Assembly: GCF_946190275.1 (NCBI RefSeq)
Contig: NZ_CAMHZQ010000007.1
Coordinates: 25,723-89,722 of the forward strand
Length of the DNA: 64,000 nt
Origin: Streptococcus mitis
GTDB taxonomy: Bacteria > Bacillota > Bacilli > Lactobacillales > Streptococcaceae
Reading direction: 5' to 3'
Shown: positions 26,640-38,719 of the stretch, one piece after another
How positions within the stretch are numbered: position 1 is the first letter of the stretch
How the letters are laid out: each line of letters starts with the position of its first letter
The notes under the pieces: generated by a model
Told to the model about the DNA's origin: nothing
Databases searched by the model: none
Seen by the model: the letters and a program-made list of their open reading frames with translations, nothing else
Made by a program: the position numbers and the translations under genes

Positions 26640-27566
26640 TTAGTTTAATCCTTGTTGATAACGTGCCAATTCGGCTTCGTTTGCCCAAACATAGTGACCT
26701 GGACGGATTTCTACCATGGATGGCTTATCAGTCTCATAATCATGTTGACTTGGGTCGTAAACCTTCAAGACCTTCTTACGTTCCAAGATTGGATCTGGAA
26801 TTGGTACAGCTGAAAGCAAGGCTTGAGTATATGGGTGAATTGGATTGTTAAACAATTCTTCTGTTTCTGCAACCTCTACAATAACACCCTTGTAAATAAC
26901 TGCGATACGATCTGAAATAAAGCGAACGACCGACAAGTCATGGGCGATGAAGAGATAGGTCAAACCAAGTTCTTTTTGGAATTTTTTGAGCAAGTTCAAG
27001 ACTTGGGCACGTACAGAAACATCCAAGGCTGAAATTGGCTCATCTGCAATAACAAAATCTGGTTGCATGACTAAAGCACGGGCAATACCGATACGTTGGC
27101 GTTGACCACCTGAAAACTCATGAGGATAACGAGTCAAGTGCTCAGCAAGAAGCCCCACTTCACGGATAATATTTTTAACTTTCTCTTTACGTTCCTCTTC
27201 ATCCTTAAATAGACGGTGATTGTAAAGACCTTCAGAAATAATATAATCAACAGTCGCACGTTCATTCAAACTTGCGGCAGGGTCTTGGAAAATCATCTGG
27301 ATACGACGAATCAATTCCGCAGCTTGTTCACGCGATTTTTTACCATTGATCTTTTGACCATCAAAAATGATATCTCCATTACTTGTGTCATTGAGACCGA
27401 TTATCGCACGACCAATAGTTGTTTTCCCACTACCTGACTCACCTACAAGCGAGAAAGTTTCTCCCTTATTGATAAAGAAGTTGGCATTTTTAACCGCGAC
27501 AAACTTCTTACTTCCTTCACCGAAGGAAATTTCTAAATCTTTGATTTCTACTAATTTTTCAGACAT
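26640..27566 (-). CDS. amiF: Oligopeptide ABC transporter ATPase AmiF
   Basis: The 308-residue ATPase has Walker [10 protein letters not shown] (near residue 40), signature FSGGQRQR, Walker [13 protein letters not shown] and the OppF C-terminal extension ending [18 protein letters not shown] (split). I chose the ATG at 27566 (MSEKLVEIK) behind AGGAAGG, not the upstream in-frame start. It is the last gene of amiACDEF and overlaps no gene. It drives oligopeptide uptake for nutrition and for sensing peptide signals. Confidence 0.95.
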   Translation of the reverse strand: MSEKLVEIKDLEISFGEGSKKFVAVKNANFFINKGETFSLVGESGSGKTTIGRAIIGLNDTSNGDIIFDGQKINGKKSREQAAELIRRIQMIFQDPAASLNERATVDYIISEGLYNHRLFKDEEERKEKVKNIIREVGLLAEHLTRYPHEFSGGQRQRIGIARALVMQPDFVIADEPISALDVSVRAQVLNLLKKFQKELGLTYLFIAHDLSVVRFISDRIAVIYKGVIVEVAETEELFNNPIHPYTQALLSAVPIPDPILERKKVLKVYDPSQHDYETDKPSMVEIRPGHYVWANEAELARYQQGLN

Positions 27567-27576
27567 TTCCTTCCTC

Positions 27577-28644
27577 CTAGTCTGCCAGATGGGCAAATCC
27601 CATTTTTTCACGGATCTTATCGTGAAGATTTGCAATCACAGCTGGTTTTTCTACTTTTGGAGCATCCTCATGAAGAAGCCAAGTTTTAGCCCAATGTGTC
27701 TCTGATACTGAGAATTGAGGAGCTTTTTGTTCGAAGTCAATTTGCATTGCATAGTCTGAACGCAAGGCAAAGGCATCCCCTTTCAGATCAGTATAAAGTG
27801 ACGGAGGTGTTCCTGGGATTGAGTAAAGATCCCCTTTATCATCAGCAAGCTGAGGCAAGCTAGACAAGAGACTCCATGTATATGGATGGCGAGGGTCATA
27901 GAAGACTTCCTCAACAGTTCCATATTCAACGATTTCTCCTGCATACATAACCGCTACCTTATCCGCAATACTTGCTACCACACCAAGGTCGTGGGTAATA
28001 AAGATTGTTGTGAAATGGTACTCGTTTTGTAATGATTTGAGCAAATCAATAATCTGTGCTTGAATGGTCACATCCAAGGCAGTTGTTGGCTCATCACAGA
28101 TCAAGACATCAGGTCGGCAGGCAAGGGCAATAGCAATAACGATACGTTGACGCATTCCTCCAGAATATTGGAATGGGTATTCATCAAAACGTCTATCTGC
28201 GTCTGGAATCCCAACCTTATTCATGTAGTCAATAGCCAATTCTTTTGCTTCCTTGGCTGTTTTTCCTTGGTGTTTTACAATAACTTCTGTAATCTGACTA
28301 CCAATTGTTTTAATTGGGTCCAAACTAGTCATTGGATCCTGGAAGATGGTTGCAATCTTAGCACCCCGAATTTGTTCCCAATCCTTGTGAGAAGACAAGG
28401 CTGTCAAATCCTGCCCACGGTAGTCAATGCTACCTTGAGCAATGCGACCATTTTCTTCGAGCATACCTGTGAAGGTTTTTGTCAAAACAGATTTCCCTGA
28501 TCCTGACTCACCTACCAAGGCCAATACTTCACCTTCAACTAATTCAAGGGAAACGCCGCGAATGGCTGTCAATACTTTGTCACGAACGTCAAATTCCACG
28601 ACAATATCGCGAGCAGTCAAAATTACATTTTTTTCTGTTGTCAT
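27577..28644 (-). CDS. amiE: Oligopeptide ABC transporter ATPase AmiE
   Basis: A 355-residue OppD-like ATPase: Walker [10 protein letters not shown], signature YSGGMRQR, Walker [13 protein letters not shown] and C-terminal [14 protein letters not shown], with a truncated cysteine cluster relative to enterobacterial OppD. It is followed 10 bp later by amiF and preceded by amiD with an 8-bp gap. Confidence 0.95.
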   Translation of the reverse strand: MTTEKNVILTARDIVVEFDVRDKVLTAIRGVSLELVEGEVLALVGESGSGKSVLTKTFTGMLEENGRIAQGSIDYRGQDLTALSSHKDWEQIRGAKIATIFQDPMTSLDPIKTIGSQITEVIVKHQGKTAKEAKELAIDYMNKVGIPDADRRFDEYPFQYSGGMRQRIVIAIALACRPDVLICDEPTTALDVTIQAQIIDLLKSLQNEYHFTTIFITHDLGVVASIADKVAVMYAGEIVEYGTVEEVFYDPRHPYTWSLLSSLPQLADDKGDLYSIPGTPPSLYTDLKGDAFALRSDYAMQIDFEQKAPQFSVSETHWAKTWLLHEDAPKVEKPAVIANLHDKIREKMGFAHLAD

Positions 28645-28652
28645 TTCTACTC

Positions 28653-29579
28653 CTATCTATGTGTACGTGGATCACTAGCATCCGCTAAGTTTTGACCAAC
28701 TACGAAAAGGGACAAGGATACCAAGACAAGAGTTGTCAATGGAATCCAGAACAAGTAAGCATTGGTTGTTACGTTTTGTGAATAATCCGAAATCAAACGA
28801 CCCAAACTTGGCACTGTAATCGGTAATCCAAGACCGAAGAATGACAAGAAGGCTTCGTATGAGATAAAGCTTGGAAGCATCTGAGTCATCGTTGTCACAA
28901 TAACAGATACCAATTGTGGCATGATGTTTTTAGCAACAATCTTCAAGGTTGGTGTTCCCAAAGTACGTGACGCCAAGTTGTATTCCAAGTCACGATAACG
29001 CAAGATTTGCACACGAATCATGAAGGCAATCCCGATCCATGTTGTCACACTCATGGCAAAAATCAGATTCCAGAATCCAGCTCCGATTGAGTAAGTCAAG
29101 ACAATGACAATCAAGAGAGATGGGATGTTTGAGATGACGTTGTAAACTTCCATCATGACACGGTCAACTGATTTTGAAATTCCCCAAATACCGCCGACAA
29201 AAACACCGATAACCAAGTTAATCACTGTCGCAATCACAGAAATGAGGATAGAGTTACGAGCTCCGAACCAGACACCGTCAAAGAGCGATTTACCGTTACT
29301 GTCTGTACCGAACCAATGCTCTGCATTTGGCTTGATATAACGAGCACTAAAGTCGTTTACCTTGCTGACATCATTAAAATCAAACTTAGAAAACATCGGG
29401 TAGATGAAACTCATCAAAATGATAGCTACCAAGATTCCCAACATGACTACAGTTGATTTTTTCTTCATAAATTGTCTAAACACTGATCCCCAGTAAGAAT
29501 AGGCTGGCGCATCAATGGCTTCAGAGGCAAAATCGTCACGTTTTACGAACTGAAATTTTTCTTTATCGATTGTAGACAT
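28653..29579 (-). CDS. amiD: Oligopeptide ABC transporter permease AmiD
   Basis: A 308-residue OppC-type permease. A single N-terminal membrane span (about 42-62) and a soluble loop with [20 protein letters not shown] are followed by five membrane segments holding the binding-protein-dependent transport signature ([23 protein letters not shown], split). It starts one base before the amiC stop (overlapping ATG/TAA). Confidence 0.95.
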   Translation of the reverse strand: MSTIDKEKFQFVKRDDFASEAIDAPAYSYWGSVFRQFMKKKSTVVMLGILVAIILMSFIYPMFSKFDFNDVSKVNDFSARYIKPNAEHWFGTDSNGKSLFDGVWFGARNSILISVIATVINLVIGVFVGGIWGISKSVDRVMMEVYNVISNIPSLLIVIVLTYSIGAGFWNLIFAMSVTTWIGIAFMIRVQILRYRDLEYNLASRTLGTPTLKIVAKNIMPQLVSVIVTTMTQMLPSFISYEAFLSFFGLGLPITVPSLGRLISDYSQNVTTNAYLFWIPLTTLVLVSLSLFVVGQNLADASDPRTHR

Positions 29580-31075
29580 TATTTGCCTCCTTTCTCAGTC
29601 AATTTAATACGTGGGTCAATAATGGTCATCCAAATATCTCCTAAAAGAAGTGAGAAGATAGAAATACATGTAAAGATGAAGACAAGACCAACGACCATAG
29701 AGTTATTAGATGCTTTTACAGAGTCAATCAACATTTTACCCATACCTGGGAAGGCGAAGACTGTTTCAGTAAGGGTTGCACCACCGATAACCCCGATAAC
29801 AGCACCAGGAATTCCTGAAACAAGCGGAACCATGGCATTTTTAAAGATGTGTTTGTTTGAAATTTCTTTTTCAGACAAACCTTTGGCACGAGCAAAACGT
29901 ACAAAATCTTGTGATTGCAAGTCAATCATATAACGACGAATCCAAATAGCTGTACCAGGAGCCCCCAACAAACCAAGGATAACTGCTGGTAAAACGTAAG
30001 AACGCCAATCTCCAGCACCCAAGATAGGGAATGAATCTGGCAAGCCGATTGAAGAACCAGCCAAACGAACGATATAAACCAAGGCAATTGTTGGAAGAGC
30101 CATCAAGAAGGTCAAAGCCCCTGTTGAGAAGCTATCAATCCAAGTGTTCTTGAAGCGAGCCATAGCTGAACCAAGTGGCACGGCAATCGCATAAGAAATC
30201 ACCAAACCAATCAATCCAACGACAGCAGAGCTGGCAATCATAGAAGGATATTGGTAGTTGCTTTCAGTAGCTGTATAAGGATCATCTTTTCCGTAGTTGG
30301 CTACTTCACGAGAATCAGCCTGACTAGGTGATTTGTAGGTTCTTGAGTAAATATTTACAGAAGAAGTTTTCTTACCTGTTGGGAACTGAACTTGAGCAGT
30401 TTTTGTTTGTCCTTGTCCCTGAGTAATAACCTGTAAAACAGGGCTATTAGCATAGGTTGGATAAGAGTCACCTAAATTGATGTTCACAAAGTTTTGATGC
30501 ACAAATGGAAACTGACTGTTGAAGTACAAGAGATATTTGTGTTTAGTTCCTGAACCGACCAATGACCATCCGATCGCTGGATCATTTTCAAAACGAAGGT
30601 AACGTTTCAAATCTGGGTTTTCAGGGTCTTGAATTTTATTAGTATGGTCAATGTCAATCAAGTTAGCATAGAAGTGAAAAACACGTTCAAAAATTGGGAT
30701 TTCACGAGTAGCGTAGAATTGACCACTTTCAGTAAATTCTCCCAAGGTCCAACCATGACCGATTTGTTTGATGTATTTTTCATAGATAGCCTTGTTGGTG
30801 TCATTAGCTTCAACTGTTACAGAAGCATCCATCTGGCTAGCTTTTTCTTGCAACTCTTTGGTATCGTAGTACTCGATATAGCCCATACGCTCATAAACTG
30901 TATTTTCATAGTTATCACGTTTATCAGCAGTTGTCGCAATCTTGTTATAGTTGGTATCCTGTTTGAAAATCAATTTTCGAGGAACCATTGTATAGATAAT
31001 CGTGTAAGTCAAGGTTGTTACTAAGAAGATAGAAACCAATGACCGCAAAACACGCATAAAAATATATTTTTTCAT
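29579..31075 (-). CDS. amiC: Oligopeptide ABC transporter permease AmiC
   Basis: A 498-residue OppB-type permease. It has a first membrane span (8-30), then a large extracytoplasmic insertion of about 240 residues, which is usual for streptococcal AmiC and longer than OppB. Five membrane segments follow with the EAA loop [25 protein letters not shown] (split). It lies 66 bp after amiA behind an attenuator hairpin. Confidence 0.95.
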   Translation of the reverse strand: MKKYIFMRVLRSLVSIFLVTTLTYTIIYTMVPRKLIFKQDTNYNKIATTADKRDNYENTVYERMGYIEYYDTKELQEKASQMDASVTVEANDTNKAIYEKYIKQIGHGWTLGEFTESGQFYATREIPIFERVFHFYANLIDIDHTNKIQDPENPDLKRYLRFENDPAIGWSLVGSGTKHKYLLYFNSQFPFVHQNFVNINLGDSYPTYANSPVLQVITQGQGQTKTAQVQFPTGKKTSSVNIYSRTYKSPSQADSREVANYGKDDPYTATESNYQYPSMIASSAVVGLIGLVISYAIAVPLGSAMARFKNTWIDSFSTGALTFLMALPTIALVYIVRLAGSSIGLPDSFPILGAGDWRSYVLPAVILGLLGAPGTAIWIRRYMIDLQSQDFVRFARAKGLSEKEISNKHIFKNAMVPLVSGIPGAVIGVIGGATLTETVFAFPGMGKMLIDSVKASNNSMVVGLVFIFTCISIFSLLLGDIWMTIIDPRIKLTEKGGK

Positions 31076-31099
31076 ATCATTTCCTTTAAAAATCCCAAA

Positions 31100-31129
31100 A
31101 GAACCTTCTCCTCATGGAGAGAAAGTTCT
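31100..31129 (-). terminator. Attenuating hairpin between amiA and amiC
   Basis: AGAACTTTCTC pairs imperfectly with GAGAAGGTTCT on the minus strand and is followed by TTTGGGATTTTT. The weak T-run suggests partial read-through, giving more binding protein than permease. Confidence 0.6.
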
Positions 31130-31141
31130 ATTGAAAATTAT

Positions 31142-33130
31142 TTACTTCACATGACTTGCCAATTCTTTTTGAGCTTTCTCGTTTGACTCAGTCTTTTCTT
31201 TCAACCATTTTTCACGAGCTTTTTCATACTCTTCTTTGGTGATTGCTTTTTCACCAACTTCAGTATACTTCAAGTATCCTGCATTTTCACCTTTAAGACC
31301 AGCTACAGAATATGAAGAGCTAAATGGTAGAACTTTTGAAACATATGAAACGGCTGTTTCTTTAGGAGAAGCCATTACTGGAATTGTCAAAGCATTGTCA
31401 GTCAACCAAGCTTGTGCTACTGCATATTTTTCATAACGTTTTTGAACGTCTTGGTTTTCGCTGTTTGCGTCATCAAGTAATTTTCCATAGTCAGCTAAAC
31501 CAAGTTTACTTAATACTGATGCATCAGTGTTTTGGTCAATACCAAGGTAAAGACGAGTACTTCCTCCCTTAAGGACGAACTGATCCAAGAAAGTAGAAGG
31601 ATCTTGATAGTCAGGGTTCCATCCTAGCAAAGTATGGATATCCCAGTCTTGCTCTTTAGCTGTTGGAGCACTAAATGAAATTGGTAAAGCTTCTGCTTGA
31701 GTCATTTGTTGCAAATCTACAACAACATTATCTGAACCCAATACTTTTTCAATTGATTGCTTCAATGATTGCACACGGTTTACAACCGCTGTTGATTCTT
31801 GGATAACCAAGGCATCCAAGTGGATTGGGAATTCAACACCTTCAGCTTGTAGGCTTGATTTAGCTTTAGCAAATGCTTCTTTCGCTTTTTCTTCATTGTA
31901 AAGACCATTTTGAGAATCTGCTAGAGATACGTTTGACCAAGTAGAAGAATTTGTCTTAGCCAAGCTATCTTGTACCAATTCACCAAATGTTTTCTTACCA
32001 ACTTGAAGATTATAAGGTGCGAATGTATTACGGATGGCTACTGCAGCTCCATCAGTACCATTTGTTTGAGCTGAATAAGAACTGCGATCTACCGCAAAGT
32101 TCAAGGCTTGACGGAATTCCTTGTTTAACAAAGCTTTCTTAGTAGATGTCTTTTGGGCATCACTTGTCTTAGCAGTGTGGTTATAAGTTGTACGGCCATA
32201 GTTCAAGCTGACAGTCGCAACACCCGCACCTGGTTCGTTAAAGTAAATGTTATCTTTGAAGTCAGCCGCATATTTTTCATATGTAGAACTTGTAGGGAAG
32301 ATACGCGCCTTGCTATATTGACCATCAGAAAAACCTTTGGCAATTACATCTTGATCCTTACCATCCCAGAAAGTGAACTTAACGTTCTCAATTTTTACAT
32401 TTTCTTTATCCCAATAAGCGTCATTTTTAGCCATCTCGATAGATGATTTAGGAGTTACAGCCTTCAAGACAAATGGACCGTTATAAAGAATAGAGTTAGC
32501 ATCTGTCGGGGCACCAAAACCTTCCCCTTTTGAAGTTAAGAATTCTTCATTAACCGGCATCAAAACACCACTAGTTGTCTTGTCATTCCAGAAAGTTTCT
32601 GGCTGGTTCAAAGTATATTCTAGTGTTTGATCATCAAGTGCTTTTATTCCAACGGTTGAAAAATCGCTTGTTTCACCCTTGATATAGGCTTCTAATCCCT
32701 TAATAGAAGAGCTAACGATTGAAAGTCCTTTTGATTTTCCATCTACGGCATGTTTCAAACCAGTAACGAAGTCTTTAGCAGTTACAGGAGCATATTCTTC
32801 TCCCTCTGCTGTCACCCATTTAGCATCCTTACGGATTTTATAGGTATAAGTCAAACCATCTTTTGAAACTGTCCATGATTCAGCAATAGAAGGAACCAGA
32901 TTACCATATTTATCGTTAGCCAACAAACCATCTACTGCATTTGTTGTGACGAATGATGTTGAATCAATATTGCTAACGATATAATCCAAGGTTTCTGGAT
33001 CTGTTTGATAAACATATTGGTAATCTTTTGCTAGTTTAGCATTATTTGAACTAGTGTTTGAACACGCAGCTAGAACTCCTGACGCTAATAAGGTAGCTCC
33101 TGCTACAGCAAGCACTTGACTTTTTTTCAT
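31142..33130 (-). CDS. amiA: Oligopeptide-binding lipoprotein AmiA
   Basis: A 662-residue SBP_bac_5 lipoprotein. The signal peptide ends in the lipobox VLAAC (Cys23), then YVYQTDPETLDYIVSN, AESWTVSKDGLTYTYKIRKDAKW (split) and LNKEFRQALNFAVDR typical of OppA. It binds oligopeptides outside the membrane for AmiCDEF. Streptococci often have extra paralogues (AliA, AliB); position at the head of amiCDEF identifies this one as AmiA. RBS: AGAGGAGT. Confidence 0.95.
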   Translation of the reverse strand: MKKSQVLAVAGATLLASGVLAACSNTSSNNAKLAKDYQYVYQTDPETLDYIVSNIDSTSFVTTNAVDGLLANDKYGNLVPSIAESWTVSKDGLTYTYKIRKDAKWVTAEGEEYAPVTAKDFVTGLKHAVDGKSKGLSIVSSSIKGLEAYIKGETSDFSTVGIKALDDQTLEYTLNQPETFWNDKTTSGVLMPVNEEFLTSKGEGFGAPTDANSILYNGPFVLKAVTPKSSIEMAKNDAYWDKENVKIENVKFTFWDGKDQDVIAKGFSDGQYSKARIFPTSSTYEKYAADFKDNIYFNEPGAGVATVSLNYGRTTYNHTAKTSDAQKTSTKKALLNKEFRQALNFAVDRSSYSAQTNGTDGAAVAIRNTFAPYNLQVGKKTFGELVQDSLAKTNSSTWSNVSLADSQNGLYNEEKAKEAFAKAKSSLQAEGVEFPIHLDALVIQESTAVVNRVQSLKQSIEKVLGSDNVVVDLQQMTQAEALPISFSAPTAKEQDWDIHTLLGWNPDYQDPSTFLDQFVLKGGSTRLYLGIDQNTDASVLSKLGLADYGKLLDDANSENQDVQKRYEKYAVAQAWLTDNALTIPVMASPKETAVSYVSKVLPFSSSYSVAGLKGENAGYLKYTEVGEKAITKEEYEKAREKWLKEKTESNEKAQKELASHVK

Positions 33131-33166
33131 TTCTTTACTCCTCTTATAAAGTATAGGTTATCATCA

Positions 33167-33195
33167 ATTATACCATAGATTTCAAGAAAAGTAAA
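33167..33195 (-). promoter_or_regulatory. ami operon promoter
   Basis: TTTACT (33190-33195) and TATAAT (33167-33172), 17-nt spacing, with TGG before the -10 making it an extended type. Confidence 0.75.
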
Positions 33196-33246
33196 CGAAT
33201 TTTCAGAATATTTAGGCTTATTGACACAAAAAATCTGAAAAAGCTA

Positions 33247-33275
33247 TTGACTGAAAATCATTTTCAAGGTATAAT
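33247..33275 (+). promoter_or_regulatory. tRNA-Cys promoter
   Basis: TTGACT (33247-33252) and TATAAT (33270-33275) are 17 nt apart. The tRNA begins 13 nt after the -10. Confidence 0.85.
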
Positions 33276-33287
33276 AATAAACGTTAA

Positions 33288-33358
33288 GGCGGTATAGCCA
33301 AGTGGTAAGGCACGGCTCTGCAAAAGCTTGATCGTCGGTTCAAATCCGTCTACCGCCT
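33288..33358 (+). tRNA. tRNA-Cys (anticodon GCA)
   Basis: A 71-nt tRNA. The acceptor stem GGCGGTA pairs with TACCGCC, the D-arm is GCC-AAGTGGTAA-GGC, the T-arm is GTCGG-TTCAAAT-CCGTC with the GTTCAAATC motif, and the discriminator base is T. The anticodon GCA is at 33320-33322. The CCA end is not encoded. Confidence 0.96.
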
Positions 33359-33392
33359 TTCAATACCGAATTAATCGGAATTTATCAAGACA

Positions 33393-33419
33393 AAAAGCCC
33401 GTAAAATAGGGCTTTTTTT
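33393..33419 (+). terminator. tRNA-Cys terminator
   Basis: AAAAGCCC-GTAAAATA-GGGCTTTTTTT is a short perfect hairpin with T-tail, 35 bp past the tRNA. The next stretch (33420-33520) shows no gene. Confidence 0.9.
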
Positions 33420-33523
33420 ATTTTTTCTTCGGATAAATACGGATAGATTTTAAAAACTTTTGGGCAGATTTGGGGGCTGAGTTTTTCGAGGATACTATTC
33501 CCTTTTAAAATCAACTGAAAAAA

Positions 33524-33549
33524 GCTTTGTCACTCATGATGACAAAAGC
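33524..33549 (-). terminator. Terminator of the CorC-like gene
   Basis: GCTTTTGTCA pairs with TGACAAAGC on the minus strand, followed by TTTTTTC. Confidence 0.88.
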
Positions 33550-33556
33550 CTCTAAT

Positions 33557-34888
33557 TTACTCTGTTTCTTCTTCAATTTCTACTTCTGTGATTTGGACTT
33601 TTACCTTGGTAACACGTCCATTTTTCACTTTATCATTGGTTAGGATAAGCTGTTTGTTTTGGCTGACTAATTCATAACTGAGTTTCTCAGTCGTTGGAAT
33701 GGTCCCAACTCCTGTCAAATAGTAACCAGCGATGGTATCAACGTCATCACTTGCCAGTTCAACATCAAAGTAGTCATTAAAATCATTGAGATTCATAGTA
33801 CCTTGAACAATATAAGTATCTTCTCCAATTTGATGAACTTCGATTTCAGCCTTATCTGTTTCGTCATCGATTTCCCCAACGATTTCCTCTAGGAGGTCTT
33901 CAAGTGTCACTAAACCAGCCATCCCACCGTATTCATCCAGCAAGATCGCCATTTGTCTTTGGGTATTGCGCAGTTCTTTTAACAAGTCATCCACAAAAAT
34001 GGTTTCAGGAACAAAAAGTGGATCTTGTAAGATTTTCTTCCAAACAATATTGTCAAAACCATCCACAAAGCCCGCCTTAAGGAGACTCTTGGTGTGAATG
34101 ATCCCAATCACATTGTCCTTATCCCCATCATAGACAGGGATACGAGAATAATTTTGTTTTAAAATACTTTGGATAATGGCTTGACTATCATCCTGAATAT
34201 CCACCATAAAGGCATCCGTCCGAGGAACCATGACTTCTCTGGCCATTAATTCGTCCAGTGAAAAGATTCCTTGTAACATTTCAATTTCGTCAGCATCTAG
34301 TGTTTCTTCACTATTTGTCAGCATGTACTCAATTTCATCACGGGTCATTTTTTCGTCAGCATCGTCAAAGGTCATAGGAGTCAAGCGACTCAAGAGATTG
34401 GTAGATGCAGACAAGAGCCAAACAAAGGGACTAACTAGTTTCCCCAATCCAATAATAACCGGCGCTGTACGAATTGCCAAGGCATCCTTTAGATTAAGGG
34501 CGATTCTCTTAGGATATAATTCCCCAAAAACGATGGAAATATAGGTCAAAAATGCCAAGGATAGAAAAGTTGCCACGGCTTGTGCTGTTTCGCCATTCCC
34601 AAGCCAAGAGGAAATCACACGTCCTAGAGTATCGGCTAAACTCGCCCCTGATAAGATTGTAATCAGGGTGATTCCTACCTGAATGGTTGATAAAAAGTGG
34701 TTAGGATTTTCTAGTACCTTCAGCAGGCGGATGTAGCGTCTATCTCCTTCTTCTGCCTTTTGTTCAACCCGCGCACGATTAAGTGAAACCATGGCCATTT
34801 CTGTGGCTGAGAAAAAGGCATTTAACACCGTCAAGATAAACAATAAAACAAATTGTAGCAACAAATTCTGACTACTTGGGTCTTCCAT
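33557..34888 (-). CDS. CNNM/CorC (hemolysin C) family membrane protein
   Basis: A 443-residue protein with a DUF21/CNNM membrane domain (residues 8-200; FFSATEMAMVSLNRARVEQ is typical). It then has a CBS pair (about 215-335; MVPRTDAF and the DEYGGMAGLVTLEDLLEEIVGEI stretch, split) and a C-terminal CorC_HlyC domain. Relatives export magnesium or support Mg homeostasis. The old hemolysin name is not evidence of toxicity. It is a single-gene unit with its own extended -10 (TGATATAAT, 34920-34928). Confidence 0.88.
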   Translation of the reverse strand: MEDPSSQNLLLQFVLLFILTVLNAFFSATEMAMVSLNRARVEQKAEEGDRRYIRLLKVLENPNHFLSTIQVGITLITILSGASLADTLGRVISSWLGNGETAQAVATFLSLAFLTYISIVFGELYPKRIALNLKDALAIRTAPVIIGLGKLVSPFVWLLSASTNLLSRLTPMTFDDADEKMTRDEIEYMLTNSEETLDADEIEMLQGIFSLDELMAREVMVPRTDAFMVDIQDDSQAIIQSILKQNYSRIPVYDGDKDNVIGIIHTKSLLKAGFVDGFDNIVWKKILQDPLFVPETIFVDDLLKELRNTQRQMAILLDEYGGMAGLVTLEDLLEEIVGEIDDETDKAEIEVHQIGEDTYIVQGTMNLNDFNDYFDVELASDDVDTIAGYYLTGVGTIPTTEKLSYELVSQNKQLILTNDKVKNGRVTKVKVQITEVEIEEETE

Positions 34889-34993
34889 AGTTCTTCTCCT
34901 AAAATAGTATCTTATCCTCTATTATATCACAAAATATAGTCCAGTACATATTATTTTTTCTCAGTATCTATTCTAGTTCTACTTAAATTGTCC

Positions 34994-35029
34994 AAAAAAG
35001 AGCCCCTATATCCACAAGTGACATAGGAG
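34994..35029 (-). terminator. endA terminator
   Basis: CTCCTAT pairs with ATAGGGG (two G-U) around a 13-nt loop, then GCTC and six T residues on the minus strand. Confidence 0.65.
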
Positions 35030-35042
35030 TTTATCTTATCTT

Positions 35043-36086
<1,044 letters not shown>

Positions 36087-36100
<14 letters not shown>

Positions 36101-37370
36101 CACTTGCCTCAATCCGCTGAATCTTAGCACCTAGCTGCGCCAACTTCTCATGGAAACGGTAGTAACCTCTATCCAAGTGAACCAATTTACCAACTACAGT
36201 TTCTCCTTGTGCTACCAAACCTGTCAAAATCAAGGCCGCACTGGCACGAAGGTCAGTTGAAAGAACTTCTGCCCCCTGCAAAGGTTGACCACCAACAATA
36301 CGAGCTGTATCACGGATAATCTCAGAGTGCAAGCCCATGCGACGCATTTCTTCTAGATGTTGGAAACGATTTTCGAATACCGTCTCCACCATAGTTGATT
36401 CCCCTTTTGCGACAGTCATCAAAGCTGTAAATTGAGCCTGCATATCTGTTGGAAATCCTGGGTGGGGCAAGGTTTTCACATGAACAGCTTTTAGATTTTC
36501 TAGTTGAGAGCGAACTCGAATTCCTTCAGTCTCCTCCGTCACTTCCACTCCCATTTCAAGCAATTTGGCAATCAAGGGACGATTGTGCTCCCAAACAGCA
36601 TCTTTAATCAAGACATCACCACCAGTCATAGCAGCAGCTACCATAAAGGTTCCTGCTTCGATACGGTCTTGGACTACATTGTGAATCGTACCATGAAGTT
36701 TCTCAACACCGGTAATGGTAATGGTCTCTGTACCAGCACCCTTAACCTTAGCTCCCATTTCATTGAGGAGAATGGCTAGGTCAACAATCTCAGGCTCACG
36801 CGCAGCATTTTCAATCACTGTCACCCCATCAGCTAAAGTCGCTGCCATCATCAAGTTCTGTGTAGCACCAACACTTGGGAAGTCCATGTAGATATGAGCT
36901 CCATGTAAGCGATCAGCCTTGGCTTCGATGTAACCAGCTGTCTGACTAATCTTAGCCCCCATAGCTTCTAGACCTTTCAAATGAAGATCAATAGGACGGC
37001 TACCAATCGTACAACCGCCTGGCATGGATACCTTGGCATGACCTACACGGGCAAGAATTGGTCCCAAGACAACGATAGATGCACGCATCTTGCTGACATA
37101 CTTGTAGGGAGCTTCCTCAGTGATGTCTCCAGTCGCATCCACCTCGACAAGATGAGCTTCTTCATCAAAATCCACCTTGGCATTCAAACCACGAACCACC
37201 TGATTCATAGTGAAAACATCTGACAAAATCGGAACATTCTGCAAGACGGTCTTCCCTTCACTTGCTAGAATAGTCGCTGCCAACAAGGGCAAGACTGCAT
37301 TCTTTGCTCCTTCAATCGTAACACTTCCTACCAGACGATTATCGCCACCTTGAACCACAATTTTTTCCAT
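36087..37370 (-). CDS. murA: UDP-N-acetylglucosamine 1-carboxyvinyltransferase (MurA)
   Basis: A 427-residue MurA with the active-site cysteine (Cys120) in [13 protein letters not shown], the N-terminal [13 protein letters not shown], and [14 protein letters not shown]. It catalyses the first committed step of peptidoglycan synthesis and is the fosfomycin target. Cys rather than Asp at the active site predicts sensitivity. Streptococci carry two murA genes; position beside epuA-endA indicates the murA1 copy. RBS: AAAGGAAATAAGT. Confidence 0.95.
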
Positions 37371-37393
37371 ACTTATTTCCTTTACATTTGATT

Positions 37394-37624
37394 TTATAAT
37401 AATCCTCTAAGCGCTTCTTGCCACAACTGATATAGGCTGATAAAGAAAGAACTCATGATATAGCCCATTACAATACTGAAAAAGGCTACTAGTAAACGAA
37501 CTTTTCCTGTATTCTCAGTTGTCACTTTTAAAACCTTTTCCCATCTAACAAGATTCTTTAAAAGGTAAAAACTCACATAAATAAAGAGCATGTGACTGCT
37601 TAGAGTGAATAATAATTGAACCAT
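37394..37624 (-). CDS. DUF1146 family membrane protein
   Basis: A 76-residue protein with two hydrophobic segments ([19 protein letters not shown] and [20 protein letters not shown], split) joined by a basic loop. This matches the small DUF1146/YwzB family found beside murA in Firmicutes; its function is unknown. I chose the ATG at 37624. A longer in-frame TTG at 37678 also lacks a ribosome site. The -10 box lies only 6 nt upstream of this ATG. Confidence 0.8.
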   Translation of the reverse strand: MVQLLFTLSSHMLFIYVSFYLLKNLVRWEKVLKVTTENTGKVRLLVAFFSIVMGYIMSSFFISLYQLWQEALRGLL

Positions 37625-37630
37625 TTGACT

Positions 37631-37639
37631 ATTATACCA
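37631..37639 (-). promoter_or_regulatory. Extended -10 directly before the DUF1146 gene
   Basis: TGGTATAAT, then AGTCAA and ATG. Transcription would start at or beside the ATG; no ribosome site exists. Confidence 0.6.
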
Positions 37640-37681
37640 TCTTCTCTGTTTGTGCGCTAGTTTGGAAACTTCACTCAAAAA

Positions 37682-38719
37682 CTAGGGATTGTTTTTCAAG
37701 TAATCAATTGCATCTTGTAGGGTTTTAACTGGCACGATTTTCATATCTGTCTTGATTGTTTTGGCTGTATCTAGGGCCGTTTGGTAGTTGTTTTTCGCAT
37801 CAGGATGCGCTTTTTGTTCTTCTTCGCTAACAGGGTTATCAGGGGCAAAGAAAATCGCGGCACCTTCTCTAGCCGAAGCTACAACTTTCTTATCAATACC
37901 TCCAATGTCTCCCACATTACCATCGCGGTCAATGGTTCCTGTACCGGCAACGATACGGCCATTACGAAGGCCAGGGTCAGCTATTTGGGTATAGATGGCC
38001 AGACTAAACATGAGACCTGCACTTGGACCACCGATACCAGCTGTTGAAAAGCGAATTGGGACATCACTGGTTACTTCTGTACGGTCAATCAAGCCGATTC
38101 CAATTCCATTTTTGCCATTTTCCAAGGTGATAATCTTACCTTCTGCAGACTTGGTTTGCCCATCCTCTTCATAGGTGACCTTGACGGAGTCCCCTAGTTT
38201 TTGAGAATTGACGTAATCAATCAAGTCTTTGGAACTGTCAAAGGTTTGATCATTGACTGCTGTGACCGTATCAGAGATGTTGAGAATCCCTTTAAAGGTC
38301 GAATTATCCGTCACAGTCAAGACATAAACCCCAAGGTACTTAAGTTCAATATCCTTACCAGCTGTTTTTAGCCCTTGATACTTGGCCATATTTTGCGATG
38401 TTTGCATGTAGAATTGATTGATCCGCATAAATTCAACATCGGAAGATCCACCTGTAGTCTCCTGAGCACTACGAATATCTGTAAAAGGCGTCAACCACGC
38501 ATAAATCATATGGGCTAAAGTGGCATGTTGGACACCAACCGTAACGAATTGATAGGCACCAGCTTCCTTATCTTCTGTGTCATTTACTTTAAGGACTTGG
38601 CGAATATCTTCCGAACCACCTGGAACTTCTATATAGTAGGGCAAGGGCACTACAAATGCCAAGAAAGTCACAATCAAGGCCGCAATGACATATAAGGGCC
38701 ATCTAATCTTTTTTTTCAT
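37682..38719 (-). CDS. sepM: SepM-like PDZ/Lon-domain membrane protease
   Basis: A 345-residue protein. An N-terminal membrane anchor (residues 8-28) is followed by a PDZ region (about 130-190) and a Lon-type protease domain, with the Ser of [14 protein letters not shown] and the Lys of [12 protein letters not shown] as the catalytic dyad. In S. mutans SepM trims the exported competence peptide. The target in this group is not fixed. It overlaps coaD by 17 bp. Confidence 0.92.
   Translation of the reverse strand: MKKKIRWPLYVIAALIVTFLAFVVPLPYYIEVPGGSEDIRQVLKVNDTEDKEAGAYQFVTVGVQHATLAHMIYAWLTPFTDIRSAQETTGGSSDVEFMRINQFYMQTSQNMAKYQGLKTAGKDIELKYLGVYVLTVTDNSTFKGILNISDTVTAVNDQTFDSSKDLIDYVNSQKLGDSVKVTYEEDGQTKSAEGKIITLENGKNGIGIGLIDRTEVTSDVPIRFSTAGIGGPSAGLMFSLAIYTQIADPGLRNGRIVAGTGTIDRDGNVGDIGGIDKKVVASAREGAAIFFAPDNPVSEEEQKAHPDAKNNYQTALDTAKTIKTDMKIVPVKTLQDAIDYLKNNP

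Noticed and set aside
26186..26640. T-box riboswitch for tryptophan in front of trpX
   Set aside because: The invariant TGGNACCGCG-like antiterminator sequence is missing, although the hairpin arrangement resembles attenuation.
33288..33520. Possible phage or island attachment site at the tRNA-Cys 3' end
   Set aside because: No duplicated tRNA tail, integrase or island follows; only the terminator and a short non-coding stretch are present.
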